64,000 bases of DNA from Symsagittifera roscoffensis (lineage: Eukaryota > Xenacoelomorpha > Acoela > Convolutidae), in contig NC_087063.1 of assembly GCF_963678635.1 (NCBI RefSeq), positions 44,556,101-44,620,100 on the forward strand, read 5' to 3'. A program made the translations under genes and the position numbers. The first letter of the stretch is position 1, and each line of letters opens with the position of its first letter. The notes beneath the pieces are model-generated. The model saw only the letters and a program-made list of their open reading frames with translations, did no database searches and was not told the origin of the DNA. Shown here piece by piece: positions 1 to 12,300 of the stretch.

Positions 1-40
1 CTGAATAAACTCTAATGAATTTCGCAAACGTCAATTTTAG

Positions 41-1519
41 CACTTGGAAACCCGCTACAAGAGCTATTCGGAGCGCATATCGATGTTGGCACAAGAGACC
101 TACAAATTGCCAACGCTACAGCAGGAAAGACGACCAGCTCAGGAAATCGGAGCATCAACTACCACAATACTAGCTGACAGAGGAGCAAACCAACCCTTGG
201 TCAATGCAATTGCTGAAAGTGAGTTGTAGACGTTTTTGTAGTAGTTTAAAAGATATTGAGTTTTTTTTCGGGTCTTGGTACACAAATTAAATGAGATGAC
301 TAAAATTTTCAAAAAACTGTTTTTTTAGATGTGCCACAGAGTCGAGTAGCAAATACTTCAGTGGCGAGTCACGACATTTTTCCAGAACGCCAAGCAGATG
401 TCACCAAAGCACATGCATCTGAGGTCATTTATGATAGCAAGCACGACATTTTCGATATTGATCAAGTCCTAAAGAGCGCTGAAGATGATTTATATCTAGA
501 GAAACAATCTATTGCCGGACTGGGAAAGAATGCACTGGCTGCTGCCAGAGTTGAGCAAAATGATCAGTTCAGTATTGGACATGAAAGTGAAAAGAAAGAT
601 AACCTAGCCTCTGCGTTCAAAGCCACATTGCAAGATATAAGTCAAAATCAGTCGAATCAAGAAGATTCTGATCGACTTCTTGCCAGAAGCTCTGATGCTG
701 GTCGTCAAGATGTGCTTCGTGGTGATGATTCTTTTGAACTGCAAACTTCTCTGCCCGTTAAACCGAGTGACGGATCAAAAACTGCTGAGAAAGATTTAGC
801 TGAAGTGGAAGAAGGCGTCGAGGAAGCATTGGAAGATAGCTACTCTGATGATCTGGAAGACGATGAATCTGAAAATAACGAAGAAGACTTAGATGTTAAG
901 CCAGGCATCAATTTAGTGTCAAATAAGAATGTTCTAGAAAATTCACATGACGTGCATGCTGGCGGAGACGTTCCAGGGCCTTCACTAGCGCCAGTAGTTG
1001 ATATGAATAAGTCACTGGAGTTGAAAGCTAAAGAGCCAGCACCTGAAGATCAAAAACGAATGTCATTCAGAAATGTCTTTGCGTATTCGGATTCATTTCT
1101 AGACGATGATGAAGAAAACCAGCGAGAAAAGAGGAAAAAGAAAGATGACATATTTTCTGACAGTGATGACAACGCGGGTTCTATTAAGCCAATTGGTTCC
1201 AGGTCAGCCCAATTTAGCTGCAGTTTTTAACATTCACGCTTTTTTAAGTCGCTTTTTTTCAATTCAAAGTTGGACTATTTGTGAAACTGGGTTCATTTTT
1301 TAAAAGCAGCACTCACTGCGACTCTGCGTTTAACAGTAACTTTCACTAAACTAAAAGTCTGACATTTAATCTAAGTTTCGAACTTCATTCAGGAACTTTC
1401 AAGATTCATTCGACGATTTCGGAATCGAAGACTATGACGACCCTGTGCAAGTCGAAGCGCCTTCTTTCGAAAAACAAACTTCAGCTCCATTAGACGATGG
1501 ATCAGAAGAGTCTTTTTAG
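41..1519 (+). CDS. 3' end of an acidic, low-complexity protein (unrecognised; 5' end outside window)
   Basis: Three exons join in frame: 41-218, 329-1202 and 1393-1519. Splice phases match (1, then 2), each intron is short with GT..AG ends, and the stop is TAG at 1517-1519. They give about 392 C-terminal residues. The first roughly 20 residues (from HLETRYKSYSERI) look helical or coiled-coil. The rest is polar and probably disordered, with an acidic run (EDSYSDDLEDDESENNEED) near 840-890 and short acidic-aromatic motifs: FAYSDSFLDDDEE near 1078 and SFDDFGIEDYDDP in the last exon. The tail ends DDGSEESF. I do not recognise the family. Such motifs occur in scaffold, ciliary and trafficking proteins, but that is only a guess. 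The exon structure is well supported and the function is unknown. A variant poly(A) hexamer AATACA lies at 1643-1648. Confidence 0.75.
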
Positions 1520-2874
1520 AGTTGTAATCTACCTGACCGGTGAACAGATTCATTGTATTATATTTGTAAATAGTGTACATAGTCGTTTTCGTTAATGTGG
1601 ATTGATAAATTTGAATGAGTTAATCAAGAATTACTATTATTGAATACAATTTTTGTTGAGCTTCATTGTCCAAATTGTTCAAATCCTGAAATCAGCGAAA
1701 TTTTCCTGGCTTGATGGATGTTTTTAAAGTTCTATTTGTCCTTTTTAATCGTCAATGAACGGAGTGAATACATTTATATAAGTCCTGTTGATTTTTTTCG
1801 TTGTTCGCACTGATTTTCATGTTTTTCGTGGTTTGAATTTTGATTTTGGAAGTTCAATTCAAATCAGCTATAAGGAAATGAAGTTACGCGCTCCAAAGAC
1901 GACAGATGAAATGAAGCGAGAAAAAAAACATGACTGACTTGAGATTCGAAAGTGGATTTGATTGATCCATTAATTTCAACCTGGCCTAATTTTATCATGT
2001 ATCTACAAATTGTTCTTTGAAATTCGAAAATTGATGCTTTTTTTACCTAAGCAATGTTTGTGTTATAGTATGAGCTATCTTTTTTTCTACATAAGTCGCA
2101 AATATTGTTGCGATAAAAATTCTATTGAAAGCGTTCATTTTGATCAATAACCAGCTATTAAGAACAGCTAATGCTAAAGATATTAACACAGACTATTATT
2201 GTTCCGACTTTCGTAACGAAGTAGCGGAATATTTGGTGCTCGGCGTGGTTTTTTCTTCAGACAAATTTCGATTTTTAACTAGCCATTTTTGACGGGATAT
2301 TTTTTTATTATTCAAAAAGTATTGTTTTCCTGAGCTTAAATTTGGAAAGATATTTCACCTGTGATCATTTTTCCTAAAGTTATGGGGGTTTAAAAATTGC
2401 CAATTCGGGACAATTAACGCGCTATATATTTCGCTTTTAACGAGATTTAATCCGTCATAGAAATCGCTCCAAATTGGTTGAAGGAAGCTTATTTGCCATA
2501 ACTGATTTGTTACTAGGAGCGAAATTTATTATTTTTTACTTGATATGGCGTGTCGGGGGATGAGTTTCACAAAAAATTTCAAATTAAAAAAATTCATTTT
2601 TATTTTATTTTATTTAATTTTTTCATGTTATTACTGCTCCATAGACTGCTGTATAAGTTGAGACATGCTAGTTGGTTAATTTTTTTGTTTTTGAGAAAAT
2701 TGACTGCTAATGCGTCATAATTGGCCTGCGTTATTTAAGAAATTTTGTAGACTCAAAGTTTTACTCTCTCAGTTTTTCCCAGTAGCGTTATCGGTCATAT
2801 TTTTGCTTCTGCATGCGAAGTGCAACTTCGCCTCTGAGTCAAAAAAATTTTCACTCAATTTTTTGAAGCGAAAG

Positions 2875-3480
2875 CAAGTCTAAACCAAGGATAGCCGGTT
2901 ACTGTGCAAGTAGAACAATGTTTCGACCAGAGCCTTAAAATACTGGAAAAAAGTTTTTTTTTCAAATCTGTCGTTAGTTTCGGCGTGGTGTGATAACAGC
3001 AGCTGAACTAAAAGCTAGAAATTAGGCATATTCGACAGTCATTGTAGAAATAAGCAAATTGGAAAACAGTTTTTGTAGAAAATTAGCTCGCAAATGAAAA
3101 AAAAGTTTCCAAAAAGGCGCTAAAAAACTCACAAAAACTAAGGTTACTCGAGAAAAACTAAGCTTTTACATTTTAAGCTAGGCTATTCTAAGCTTAGAAG
3201 TCAATGAATAAAGCTACTGTAAGCCTGCTCGCTCGCTTAATTCGCACGAATTAAGACCAAAAGCCAAAATTTTCAAACCCGTTTTTCTCGACACTGGGAA
3301 TTTGTTTCGAATTTTTTAATGTCGATGGAATTACGACTGTAAGGGATTTAATATGATATAGCACTCAACACTCTCCGATGATTATTTGTGGTAGCTAATT
3401 TTGCGTTGAAAAGAAAAAATTGCCGAATACAAGTTCCTCCCAATTTTTCAAATGATTGGAACAATTTAGTATATGTTGGC
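2875..3480 (+). repeat. Dispersed repeat R2, copy 1
   Basis: This copy shares long stretches with 29595-30075 and 41385-41720: a 'GGTTACTGTGCAAGTAG' end motif (about 2900-2916), a 'CTCGCTCGCTT' segment (about 3227-3237), then 'CCGTTTTTCTCGACACT' and a block around 'GATTATTTGTGG..TTTTGCG' followed by 'GAATACAAGTTCCTCCC'. No coding capacity is evident. The copy near 29600-30270 has inverted ends, which suggests a non-autonomous DNA transposon. Confidence 0.6.
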
Positions 3481-3829
3481 TGTTTTACAAAAATCATGTT
3501 TTGTACAGTTAACACTAGCGAACTTAGTGTTACAATACTTGGCGATGTTTTTGAAATCAGAGAATGTCTCTGGGGTAGGTTTGAAGCAAGGTGCATCTTT
3601 TTTTTTGTGATAATGCAAGAGATTAAAGCGTAAGTTGACCTTGAAAGAAGTGAAAATCAAGCCGTTTTTTGTTCCTACCACCCACAGAATTGGGAAGAAC
3701 AATGGCTTAAGGTTTTTTCCTACGCAAAATCAGTTGCCTTCAATTTTTTTCTGGAGCATCGCCACATAGTTATTGGACGTATTTTGCAGTTTTCAAAGCC
3801 TAATTTTTTTTCGAAAATATGATTACACA

Positions 3830-4345
3830 TGCGGGAGCAAGTGTCTTATAATCGGAAACTAAACATTTTCCAGTAAACAACTTTTCTTAGAAATCGTACT
3901 TGCTTTTCTTACTTGCTTTATTGGTGAATCGTAGCTCGAGACTTTCTCTCGTTTGACCCTGATGTAACACGATTGCCATATACTCTCGGGACTGGGATTC
4001 CCGTCCCGGTCAGAACTTGAAAAGAAATTACCGAGAAAAATTGAATTGTCTGACTTTTGTTTGGCTGCTTAGTTTTTATCGGCTTATTTGGCACATCGGG
4101 GAACTTTCTTGCGCTGTCGGCAGTTTTCATTATGGATGCAAATGTTTTTGGTTTACTCCTGTAATTTGTATTATTAATAGCCCTGAATTTGTATAATTTC
4201 CTTCTTGTTTTGCTTAAAAGCTTTATTCGGCCTAAATGGTTTCGGTTTATATTGTGTGCATTATTTTGATGCATTATTTTTTGTCTGATGCATTATTTGT
4301 GTCTGATGCATTATTTTGCACCTAGATGCATTATTTTGTGTCTCT
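3830..4345 (+). mobile_element. tRNA-derived SINE-like element with short tandem tail
   Basis: A tRNA-like head around 3950-4015 has a B-box-like segment (GGGATTCCCGTCCCGG), followed by a body containing 'CTCCTGTAATTTGTATTATTAATAGCCCTGAA'-type sequence in pieces. The same order is seen at 57985-58400: a 'GTCTTATAATCGG' leader, a tRNA-like head, then 'ATTAATAGCCCTGAA'. A third copy of the leader is at 44570-44645. The tail degenerates into a short tandem repeat (4257-4345). Confidence 0.55.
4257..4345 (+). repeat. Short tandem repeat, about 19-bp unit 'GATGCATTATTTTGTGTCT'
   Basis: About five imperfect units built on GATGCATTATTTT, with spacers such as GTGTCT and GCACCTA, at the 3' end of the SINE-like element. 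Confidence 0.8.
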
Positions 4346-4870
4346 TCAAAGGGAAACTTTGAGTATTATTTTTGAAAAGTTCCGGTAGTTTCTATTGCAA
4401 GATTTCAAAGTTTAAAATTTTAATTGCTCAAAAAGTTTTTTTTAGACATGTTCAACCACTTAGACAATTTTACTCAATTGCTCAATTTTTTTTTGTCAAT
4501 TTGTTTCTTTCAACAGATGTCTACCTTCTTGTTTTAGGCTTGTGCTCTGTAAATACTGAAACCTTATTTGATATTGGTAGTTGTGTTTTTCGACTTTCTG
4601 AAATTAAATCATTTTTTCATCCATTTTTTTTCCGATTGTTAATTCCGTCTCCTTTTCTTTTCACCTGCTTGCACTGCTACGTTAGCGTTGTATCGCTAGT
4701 GATAATCTCTGCTTGCGGCGCGAAGCCCTAGTTCGCATCAGTGAATGATTTTTTTTTGCTGCTATCACCTCATTCATACATCCTTTTACCTAAATTAGTA
4801 TTTAATTTGATATAAGCGGGGTGTAGCCTAATACTACGAGGTAATTTTTTTCTAGCCCAAGTCGCCAATA

Positions 4871-4897
4871 AAAGGTCACAATTGGTGACCTTTTTGG
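4871..4897. repeat. Small perfect palindrome
   Basis: AAAAGGTCAC / AATTG / GTGACCTTTT forms 10-bp arms around a 5-base loop. It lies in intergenic sequence with no gene nearby, and its function is unknown. Confidence 0.7.
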
Positions 4898-4959
4898 TAA
4901 CTTGGCAAGCATTGACAATTCATTAGCATCTGTAGCTGCTTTACTGGTCCCTTATTTTA

Positions 4960-5325
4960 GTTTCCAAGCGACCATGGCGCAGGTGCGAGGACGTGAGACT
5001 TCTTATCTACAGGTTCAATTCAGTCACACTGAAGTAATTCAATTTTTTAATGGTGGCACGTTTGCTGCATAGAATTGGTAATTTAACAGAAACTGTAGCT
5101 GCTTTATTGTTGAGCAATGTGTGTAAATATATTAGAGTACGTGGCGAGGATGTGAGCCTCCTAATCTCCTGGACGGTGATTCGATTTCGGTATGTAGCAA
5201 AAATTTCATTTTTAGGCTTATTTTTATTTTTCTTTCTTCTTCCGTATTTCAATTATTTGTGCTTTTTCAGAGCTTTTCTTTGCCGTTTTCCCGCTCTTGT
5301 ATGCAAATGCAACTTCACCAGTGTT
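4960..5325 (+). mobile_element. Degenerate tRNA-like SINE copies
   Basis: Two related patches (about 4975-5035 and 5137-5195) share 'GGCG(C)AGG..GTGAG' and a B-box-like 'GGTTCAATTC' or 'GTGATTCGATTTCGG'. The second matches 20967-21020 closely (CTCCTGG(A/T)CG..ATCGATTTCG). These are degraded tRNA-derived heads and not functional tRNA genes. Confidence 0.4.
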
Positions 5326-6153
5326 ATATTTTAGTTTTATTCCATCGGCAACCAGCGATTCATGTTTTTTCCCCATTAAACTGTCCTTGAAACCAAAAAA
5401 AAAACTAGCCTAGGGTAACGATCACCCATTTTGTATTGATAAGATTGAGCAGATCTTCTCCTTTATAATAGTTTTCTTATTTTGTAACCCTCGGCGGGTT
5501 AGGTTTCCTAAAAAATTCATCATAAGAAAAGTTTGAATTGAGGTACCCTTGCGATAAGCAAGGATATTGCAAGCGAATAATATTTTTTTTCTTAAAAACA
5601 TTGTTCACGTAATTCGATCATATAAATGTTACGTGTTTCAACTTTCTTCATAATGAGTTTAAAATTAATTAAAGGTTCGAACCATCTGTTCGAGTGTATG
5701 CTATGTTGAGTTCGAGTCGGACCGGGAAACATTTTTGATCTTTTTTTGGATCTCTTTCGGGCCGGGATCTCTTTTTTTTCTTGTCTGTCTACATAATTTT
5801 ATTGGGCGCATTTTAGTTCTCACTTTTTGGAAGGTCGAGCTTTTTTTCTGAAATTATGAATGCCATTTCTAATAGAAGTTTTGTTAATTTTTTGATAATT
5901 TTTGATTTTTAAACAAATAGAAATTTTGAACATTTTTATTTAAACTTTTTGATTCATCGTTTCATCTGAACTTTATCACATATATAATTTTTTGATTTGG
6001 AAGTAAAAATTTTCAATTTTATTCGTAACCGAGAAGAAGACTTATTTTTTGTTGTCTCCATATTACAGAAACCATTAGTTGGTATTTGCTTTAATTCATG
6101 TGAGCTAAGTGTTAAATGAGCTCATGGCGGGAATTATTAGTTACAGTTAAGTG

Positions 6154-7032
6154 ATGGAAAAATGGAGCGTATCTCAGAGTACTTACATCGACATCGATTT
6201 CTCAATTTTCGACATGTGGCTGGACGGCAGAAGATACGGGGACATCATGAGGTGTAGCAAGGACGGAATGACGGGACCTATGAAGGATCTGTTTCGGGAA
6301 GTTGCCGACGATGTTATCAGTTCGCATGTTGGGGAACAACTTAGTTTGTATTTGTTTCTGAAGAGCTTCCTGGAACAACCAGGAAACTTTCTGGTTCTAG
6401 AACATCAGCTTGCATCTCCCGACCGGCAGAAGCTCATAAACAGTTATTACTGGTTCCAGGAAGACTTTGCGAGAGAGGTGCTTAATCACAGGCTCTCATC
6501 GAAGTTAAGGAAAGATGTAGAAGACATAGCGTTTAAACATGGTCTTGCAGAACACGCATGTCTTCGGTACTTTGATAATTTTCGCAACGTCTTGAACAAG
6601 TTCGAAGACTGCGACACGGTTCCAATTGTTGACTTCGTAAAGAGTACTTTTGGAATGAGCGAAGATTTGTCTAAAAAGTACGCTTCAATTGTGTTTTTGC
6701 AGCACTTCAAGTTGGATATCAGTAAGCGCAAGATGCAGTTCCTGAATTTCAATGCACTCTGCGGTTTGTCATTAGTTGTTATGAAGTACTGGACTTGTGA
6801 TAATGCGGACGAAGCATCGGATTTTCTAGACAGGGAATTTTTGAATAGAATGTACGAGTGCAAAAGTGTCGATAGCGATTCGGTTTCTTCTCTGGCTGAA
6901 CTATTGTTGACCAAATTGAATGCAACACCTGGAACCGCTGGTGAGTCCTAGACTTTGCTGAGATAATTTTACCGAGCAGTGTTGAGTTTTTGCATTTGAG
7001 AGTATATCAATCAAGTTTGGTTTTATCTATCC

Positions 7033-7122
<90 letters not shown>

Positions 7123-9107
7123 ACCTTATTTAAATAGCGTTTCACTTGAGAAATGTTTAAGACGTCCCAATGTTGACATTTTCAAGAAGTCTTTTTGTTG
7201 ACATATTTACTTTTTGAATGTATTATTTTTTGCATGTTTAACTTAAGGTTTTTTGCACGTTTAAGCTATATCGTATAATTTAATGCTTCAGAAATTTCAC
7301 TTGGCACATGTTTAAGAAGTCACTATATTGGTCTGTTAAATGGCCAAAACATTGCAAGGGTTGAAATGTTTACTCAAGTCGGCGTTTTAAAATCTGTTGT
7401 AGGGCAAATGATTTAACTCTACGTTTTTCGTATATTCGCAACGTTAAACTATTAAATTTTAGCTTCACCATTTATTTAACTAAATAGTATTTTCTCAACC
7501 CTATATTGGGGTGCTGTCAGGTTAGACTCAGTAGTTGCAACTCTGGCTTCCAAGTATGACTGCTCAAATCCTTCTGGTTTTCGAGATATGGCCTTTTTTA
7601 TGATTTTTTCATTTTTTTTTCAAAAAAAACTTAGAAATAAAATATGGTAACGGAACTTGAAATTCTCAGCCCTATAGTGGGTTACTGTCAGGTTAAACTC
7701 ATGAGTTGCAAGTCTGGCCAACAAGCGTGACTGCTCAAATTTTTTTGGTTTTCGTGGTATGGCGTTTTTTATCATTCAATTTTTTGTTTCAAAAAACTTA
7801 GATATAAAACAAAGTTAATGAAACTTGAAACTCTTAACCCCTATGTTTAAGTTCTGTCGGGGTGCAGATAGAGATGGCAATTCTTCCCTTTAATTGTGAC
7901 TGCTCATTATCTTTTGGTTTCCGGGCTATGGCGGTTTTTATGATTTTTCGTTTTTGTTTCAAAAAACTTGTTGAATTAAAAAATTTAACGGAACTTCAAA
8001 TTCTCAACCCTAAGGCGGGATCCTGTCAGGGACACATAGGCGTTTAAAATCAGCTCTCCAAATCTTACAGCTCATTTTTTCTATTGGTTTTCGAGATGTG
8101 GCATTTTTTTGCTTTAAAAAAATTTCAAAAAACTTGAATTAAAAAAACTAAAAACTTACCGGTCTTGAAATTCTCAATCCAAATGGTGGGGTTCTTTCAG
8201 GGTACATTCAGGGGGTACTGTCAGGGTACAAATCAGGGGATACTTTCAGGGCCTCTATCTTTAACTGTCAGATTACAAATCAGGGGGTACTGTCAGGGCC
8301 TCTAACTTTTACAGCTCGAATCTTTCTTGTTTGCGTGAGATGCGTTTATCATGATTTTTTCAATACTTTTTCAAAAAAAAACTTAGATTTGAAAACAAGT
8401 AATATAACTTGAAATTCTTAACCCTATGATGGGATGCTGTCAGGGAACAATATAGGGTAGCAAATCTGCCCTCTAATTTCATCTGCTCAAATCATTTTGG
8501 TTTTCGAAATATGGCGTTTTTTATGAAAAAGAAACCCCTTGATAGATGAGCCCAGGTTATCTTAATTGTTGCATTAAATTAGAGTCACTAAAATATCGCT
8601 GGGTCAGTACGTGTTTTAGGAAGCTTTTTTTACGTTCAACGGTTTATTTGAAGCATCGTAGGTGGTAGTCATACGCTAGTTTCTGGAATAACTAGACATC
8701 AGTCTAATTTAAGCTGTTATGCAGATGCTTGGCTGGTGATAGAAAACTTTGTTGACACTTGTATTAGAATGCTTAAATTGCCCAAAATATCAGATTACAA
8801 CCAGATGTTTTCAGATCTTGGCAGCAGCGATCGAAAAGAAACAGTCCGCAGCCTTGTAAAAGAAGTTTTTTCTTTGGCCGCTCATCTGAAAGATATCAAG
8901 GAGATATTTGTCAATATGGTGAAAGTGACTGAGTCAATGTCGAGTCTTTCCAAACCAACAGTTTCTGCAATCATGTCTCATTTCGCAGCTGAATCTCAAA
9001 ATCAGGGATGGAAAGACTTAAGTCGCATCACCAGAGATGATTGGCAGAAGTTTTTCAGAGTAACCCAGAGCTGCTGTGAGATTATCCATGCGCAATTAAC
9101 GTCATAA
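6154..9107 (+). CDS. FIBP: FIBP, acidic fibroblast growth factor intracellular-binding protein
   Basis: Two exons, 6154-6940 and 8725-9107, join in phase 1 (GCTG|GTGAGT ... TATGCAG|AT) and encode 389 residues. Human FIBP is slightly shorter. Landmarks of the family are clear: FDMWLDGRRYGD near residue 20, then 'YYWFQEDFAREVLNHRLS', 'RYFDNFRNVLNKFED', 'KYASIVFLQHF', and a 'KMQFLNF' segment matching the family's KKLQYLSF. The C-terminal exon has the 'DIKEIFVNMVKVTE' and 'DWQKFFRVTQSCCEIIH' region that ends the family. The vertebrate protein binds intracellular acidic FGF, but its biochemical role in invertebrates is poorly defined. I chose the ATG at 6154 because the codon before it is GTG and ttacag ends at 6146. 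One intron is few for FIBP, whose vertebrate gene has many. The next gene starts about 250 bp downstream. ATTAAA at 9232-9237 is the likeliest poly(A) signal. Confidence 0.93.
7024..7122 (+). repeat. (ATCT)n microsatellite
   Basis: An almost uninterrupted ATCT tetranucleotide run in the FIBP intron. It forms the 5' end of a Helentron-like element. Related copies begin with TCTATC or TCTATT at the same place, so the array probably grew from the element's own terminus. Confidence 0.97.
7024..8525 (+). mobile_element. Helitron/Helentron-like non-autonomous element, copy A (3' end missing)
   Basis: After the ATCT run comes the family's leader (ACCTTATTTAAATAGCG, then GCACGTTTAAGCTATATCG near 7256). 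About six degenerate units of roughly 160 bp then run from 7490 to 8525. Each has 'CTCAACCCTATA..GGGGTGCTGTCAGG', 'CTGCTCAAATC' and 'GGTTTTCGAGATATGGC'. The array stops at about 8525 without the hairpin and CTAG end seen in the other copies, so this copy is truncated. It fills most of the FIBP intron (6941-8724). Confidence 0.75.
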
Positions 9108-9361
9108 AAACACAGCAGAGCTGAAAGAGCTTTTATTTTACAAAAGTTTATGATTTCTACTTGATTAATTTGTGAAGAGTTTAGTTATAGCAGCTAGTAT
9201 TTCGCATGGAATTTCGAATTGAACTTTTTTTATTAAAAAAACAGTCCTGGAAGCTGTAATTTGTTTAAAATTGTACTGGATTAATTGAATTTAATAGTTC
9301 CATATAGACAGAGTTGATTGTTCCCAAGCGTTGGTCATGGTGATGTTTTTTTTCAGATTTG

Positions 9362-12300
9362 ATGGCCATAGACAGAGGTGAAGAGAATTTGAACAATGCA
9401 GACCAGGATGTCGAGTGCACTACAAATGAAACCATAGATGTGAGTGACATCAGCAGTGGAGTATCGGGTATTGACGAATTAGACGTCGAGGTATCCGAGT
9501 GGCATGAAAATACTCAGCCTGATGAGACAGAGGAATGTTCTAGAATGGATTGTGACGATGAGGTGGGAAAAGGAGAGGGAGATTTGACCCTTGGAAAAGC
9601 TAGCAGTTGTGGAGGTGCAAAGAGAGCTAGTGAGAAAGAGCCGATGCAGGTAGTTATGCTAAAGTTTCATAGGATTTATTTAAACCGCGCAATTTTCATA
9701 ACTGGTATAGTAACAGCAGGGTTGGAGCTTTAAATTAGTAATTAGTTGGGCTGTGAACATGATTCCAAAAAAAAACATTTTTCTAAGATTTTTTAAAATT
9801 GTAAAAGTGTATGTTTCAGAAATGTGTTCAGGTTAATGATCATATATAAATAATAATAGAAACCGGCGCTGTTTTTTTCCAGGTTTATCTACGCATTCGA
9901 CCTTTAAAAGAGGGCGAAAAAGGAGTCAGCTATGAGGTGAACCCTTCTAAAACTTTCATCAAGGTCAATCCTTTTGCCACTTCATCGAATAAACAAGGAG
10001 AATTCTCTTTCTCTCACATTTTCGACGGAGCATCAGCAGAGAAATCAGGAGTAGGTCAGAAGCACTTGTTTGACCACACTGTAAGGCCCCTGATGCAGGA
10101 GTTTGTGGGCGGGCTGAATTGTTTGGTGTTCACATACGGAGTGACTAATTCTGGGAAGACATATACTTTGCAGGGAATCCCAACAGATATAGGTAAACTT
10201 TGTAGCTGAAAAACGATGTTTTTTTTTATGGCCTATAAACAGTGTTCTCAAAAATTACTTGATACCTTAGTTTACAAGCCTCAGATTACTTAATTTACTA
10301 AGCTTAATTTGATACTTTAGAAGGACTTTTCACAAAACTTATAATCATAGGCCTAAAAACTCATAGGTCTTAAAAAGATGAATTAAAACTATCATGCAAT
10401 ATGAACTTTTCGTCTTTTTGCCAAAGAGAACTAACTTCTTAGCTATAAATTTTAGGCTTTCTGCTTAGAAACAATTGATTTCACTCTAGGTATATTACCG
10501 CGTGCGCTGGACGTGCTTTTCAACTCAATTGGAGAGGATCAACTGTTCAAGGAAGTGAGTCCGATGCCAGTCTACTTCGACCAGTTCGAAGATGTATCTC
10601 AAGCAGAAGTGGAAAAACACGATAAGCTCAAGCAGAGACTACTCAACTCATCGTGCCGTGCTGTGCATTCAGTCTTGAATCAGGTTGCAAATCATTTCAT
10701 TTCAAATTTTGCGTTACCGTGCAATATGATTGTTTTTTTTATAGCAAATTTTTTGTTCAAGTCTCGAAGAAAAATGTATCCGAATTACTTAATTATTTTC
10801 TATGACATTTTTTTGAGCTGAAAATTGGTCATTATATCCTCTCATATTGCCTCTATTTAGATTATATTGAATTTGTAATGAAAGGACATTTGATACTCTT
10901 CAATTCTAAGTTAGCTTTTTGTTTATAAATCTAGACTATGATATCTGGCAGCTCGGACCGAGATGTTTCCATGTTCTGTCCCAGTGTAAATTCTACTAGT
11001 GTCAACTCCACTGCTCACTCCATTCAAGTGACGCCCCGCAATTCAGTCCTCGAAGACCAGTCGAGAGCCAGAGACCAGTCAAGTGTCCCAATGACATCAG
11101 TGGGAAGGAATTCGGAAGATGCGGGATCGAATGATGTCGAAGAAGGGAAGGAATCCAGGGATTCAGGGTTCAAAGGTTACGCTGTTTGGGTGTCTTTCTT
11201 GGAGATATACAATGAACAGATCACGGATTTGCTTGTGGCTGCAGTGCCCTCTCAGTAAGTGCTTCGCTTCATCATTTTTTTCCAATAAGATGAGGAGCAC
11301 TGGTGAAGCCACTAAGGTCTTTGCCTTTCATTTGAAAGGATGCTAATTTGAGACCCACCATGTTAAGTGCAGTTTGCTTCAGAGAGAATAGATATTTTCG
11401 AGTTTCAGAAAAATTAGCAAAAAAATGAAAAGAATGTTCTGAATCATGGATGAAACAGCGTTGCTCAGTAAAAAGTTAGCTGAACGGCTACCATATTGGT
11501 TGTTTGGCCCTTCGACAAATAGTCGTAATGTTAGCGGTTTTAAAGCACGAATCTAGTTTTAATTCAATAATGCTCAAATCCTAGTTTTTTCTCGTTTTGT
11601 GACTTGGCTGGCGCCGAGAAACAGTCGAAGTTTATTTTTTAGGGGAAAGGGAGCTGCGACACCCAAGCCGAATAACTTGCGATTACACGAAAGTGTGAAT
11701 GGAAACGTTTATGTTGGTGAGCTGCGGGATATCAAAGTAGACTCGGCTCAGGAGGCCTGTCAGATCCTGGCAGCTGGTCAGAGGAATCTGCGCTACTGTG
11801 CCACAGCGATGAATCAGAGGTCCTCGAGGAGTCATTGTATCTTCAGTATCAAGTTGGCGAAAGTGTGCGAGAGTGGAGTGCGGGCTAGTTTGTTCTCGTT
11901 TTGTGACTTGGCCGGCGCCGAGAGGCAGTCGAAGACAAACACTGCAGGTAGATATTTCATAATCCTTGGAGAAAAAAAATAATGCAACTTCGCTAAGTTC
12001 AGTAGTGGATTTAAAAGGAGCACACAACGTTCTTCGGCTCTCATTGCCCTTTCAGGACTTCGCAACCAAAACCGGCTAGCGGACAGTCTTACTGGATAAA
12101 ATTGCCCGGATAAACTCAAACCGGATGTTATCCGCCAGGACTAAATCCCCTTGGACAAAATCCCCAGCATTTGTTTTAATTTTTCCTGCATTAGTATCAG
12201 TCAAAAATAGGTGTCTCGGAAAACAACATTAAAATTGGAAACCATAAATAGAACTAAGCCTGAAGTAGAGCTGAAAAAAAAGATAACTAAAGCTTAAATT

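Larger units (their letters stand above)
1520..6153. other. Intergenic, repeat-rich, no convincing gene
   Basis: About 4.6 kb of AT-rich DNA between the acidic-protein gene and FIBP. Open frames here (for example near 3388-3702, 3918-4274 and 4372-4731) are short, occur on both strands and follow T-rich or repeat sequence, so I do not call them genes. The stretch contains a copy of the R2 repeat, a tRNA-derived SINE-like element, a short tandem repeat and a perfect small palindrome, listed separately. From about 5330 to 6140 I see only AT-rich sequence and one more weak tRNA-like patch near 5672-5735. Confidence 0.6.

Noticed and set aside
3388-3702. Overlapping frames of about 80 codons on both strands
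   Set aside because: They lie in or next to an R2 repeat, with low-complexity translation and no start or splice context.
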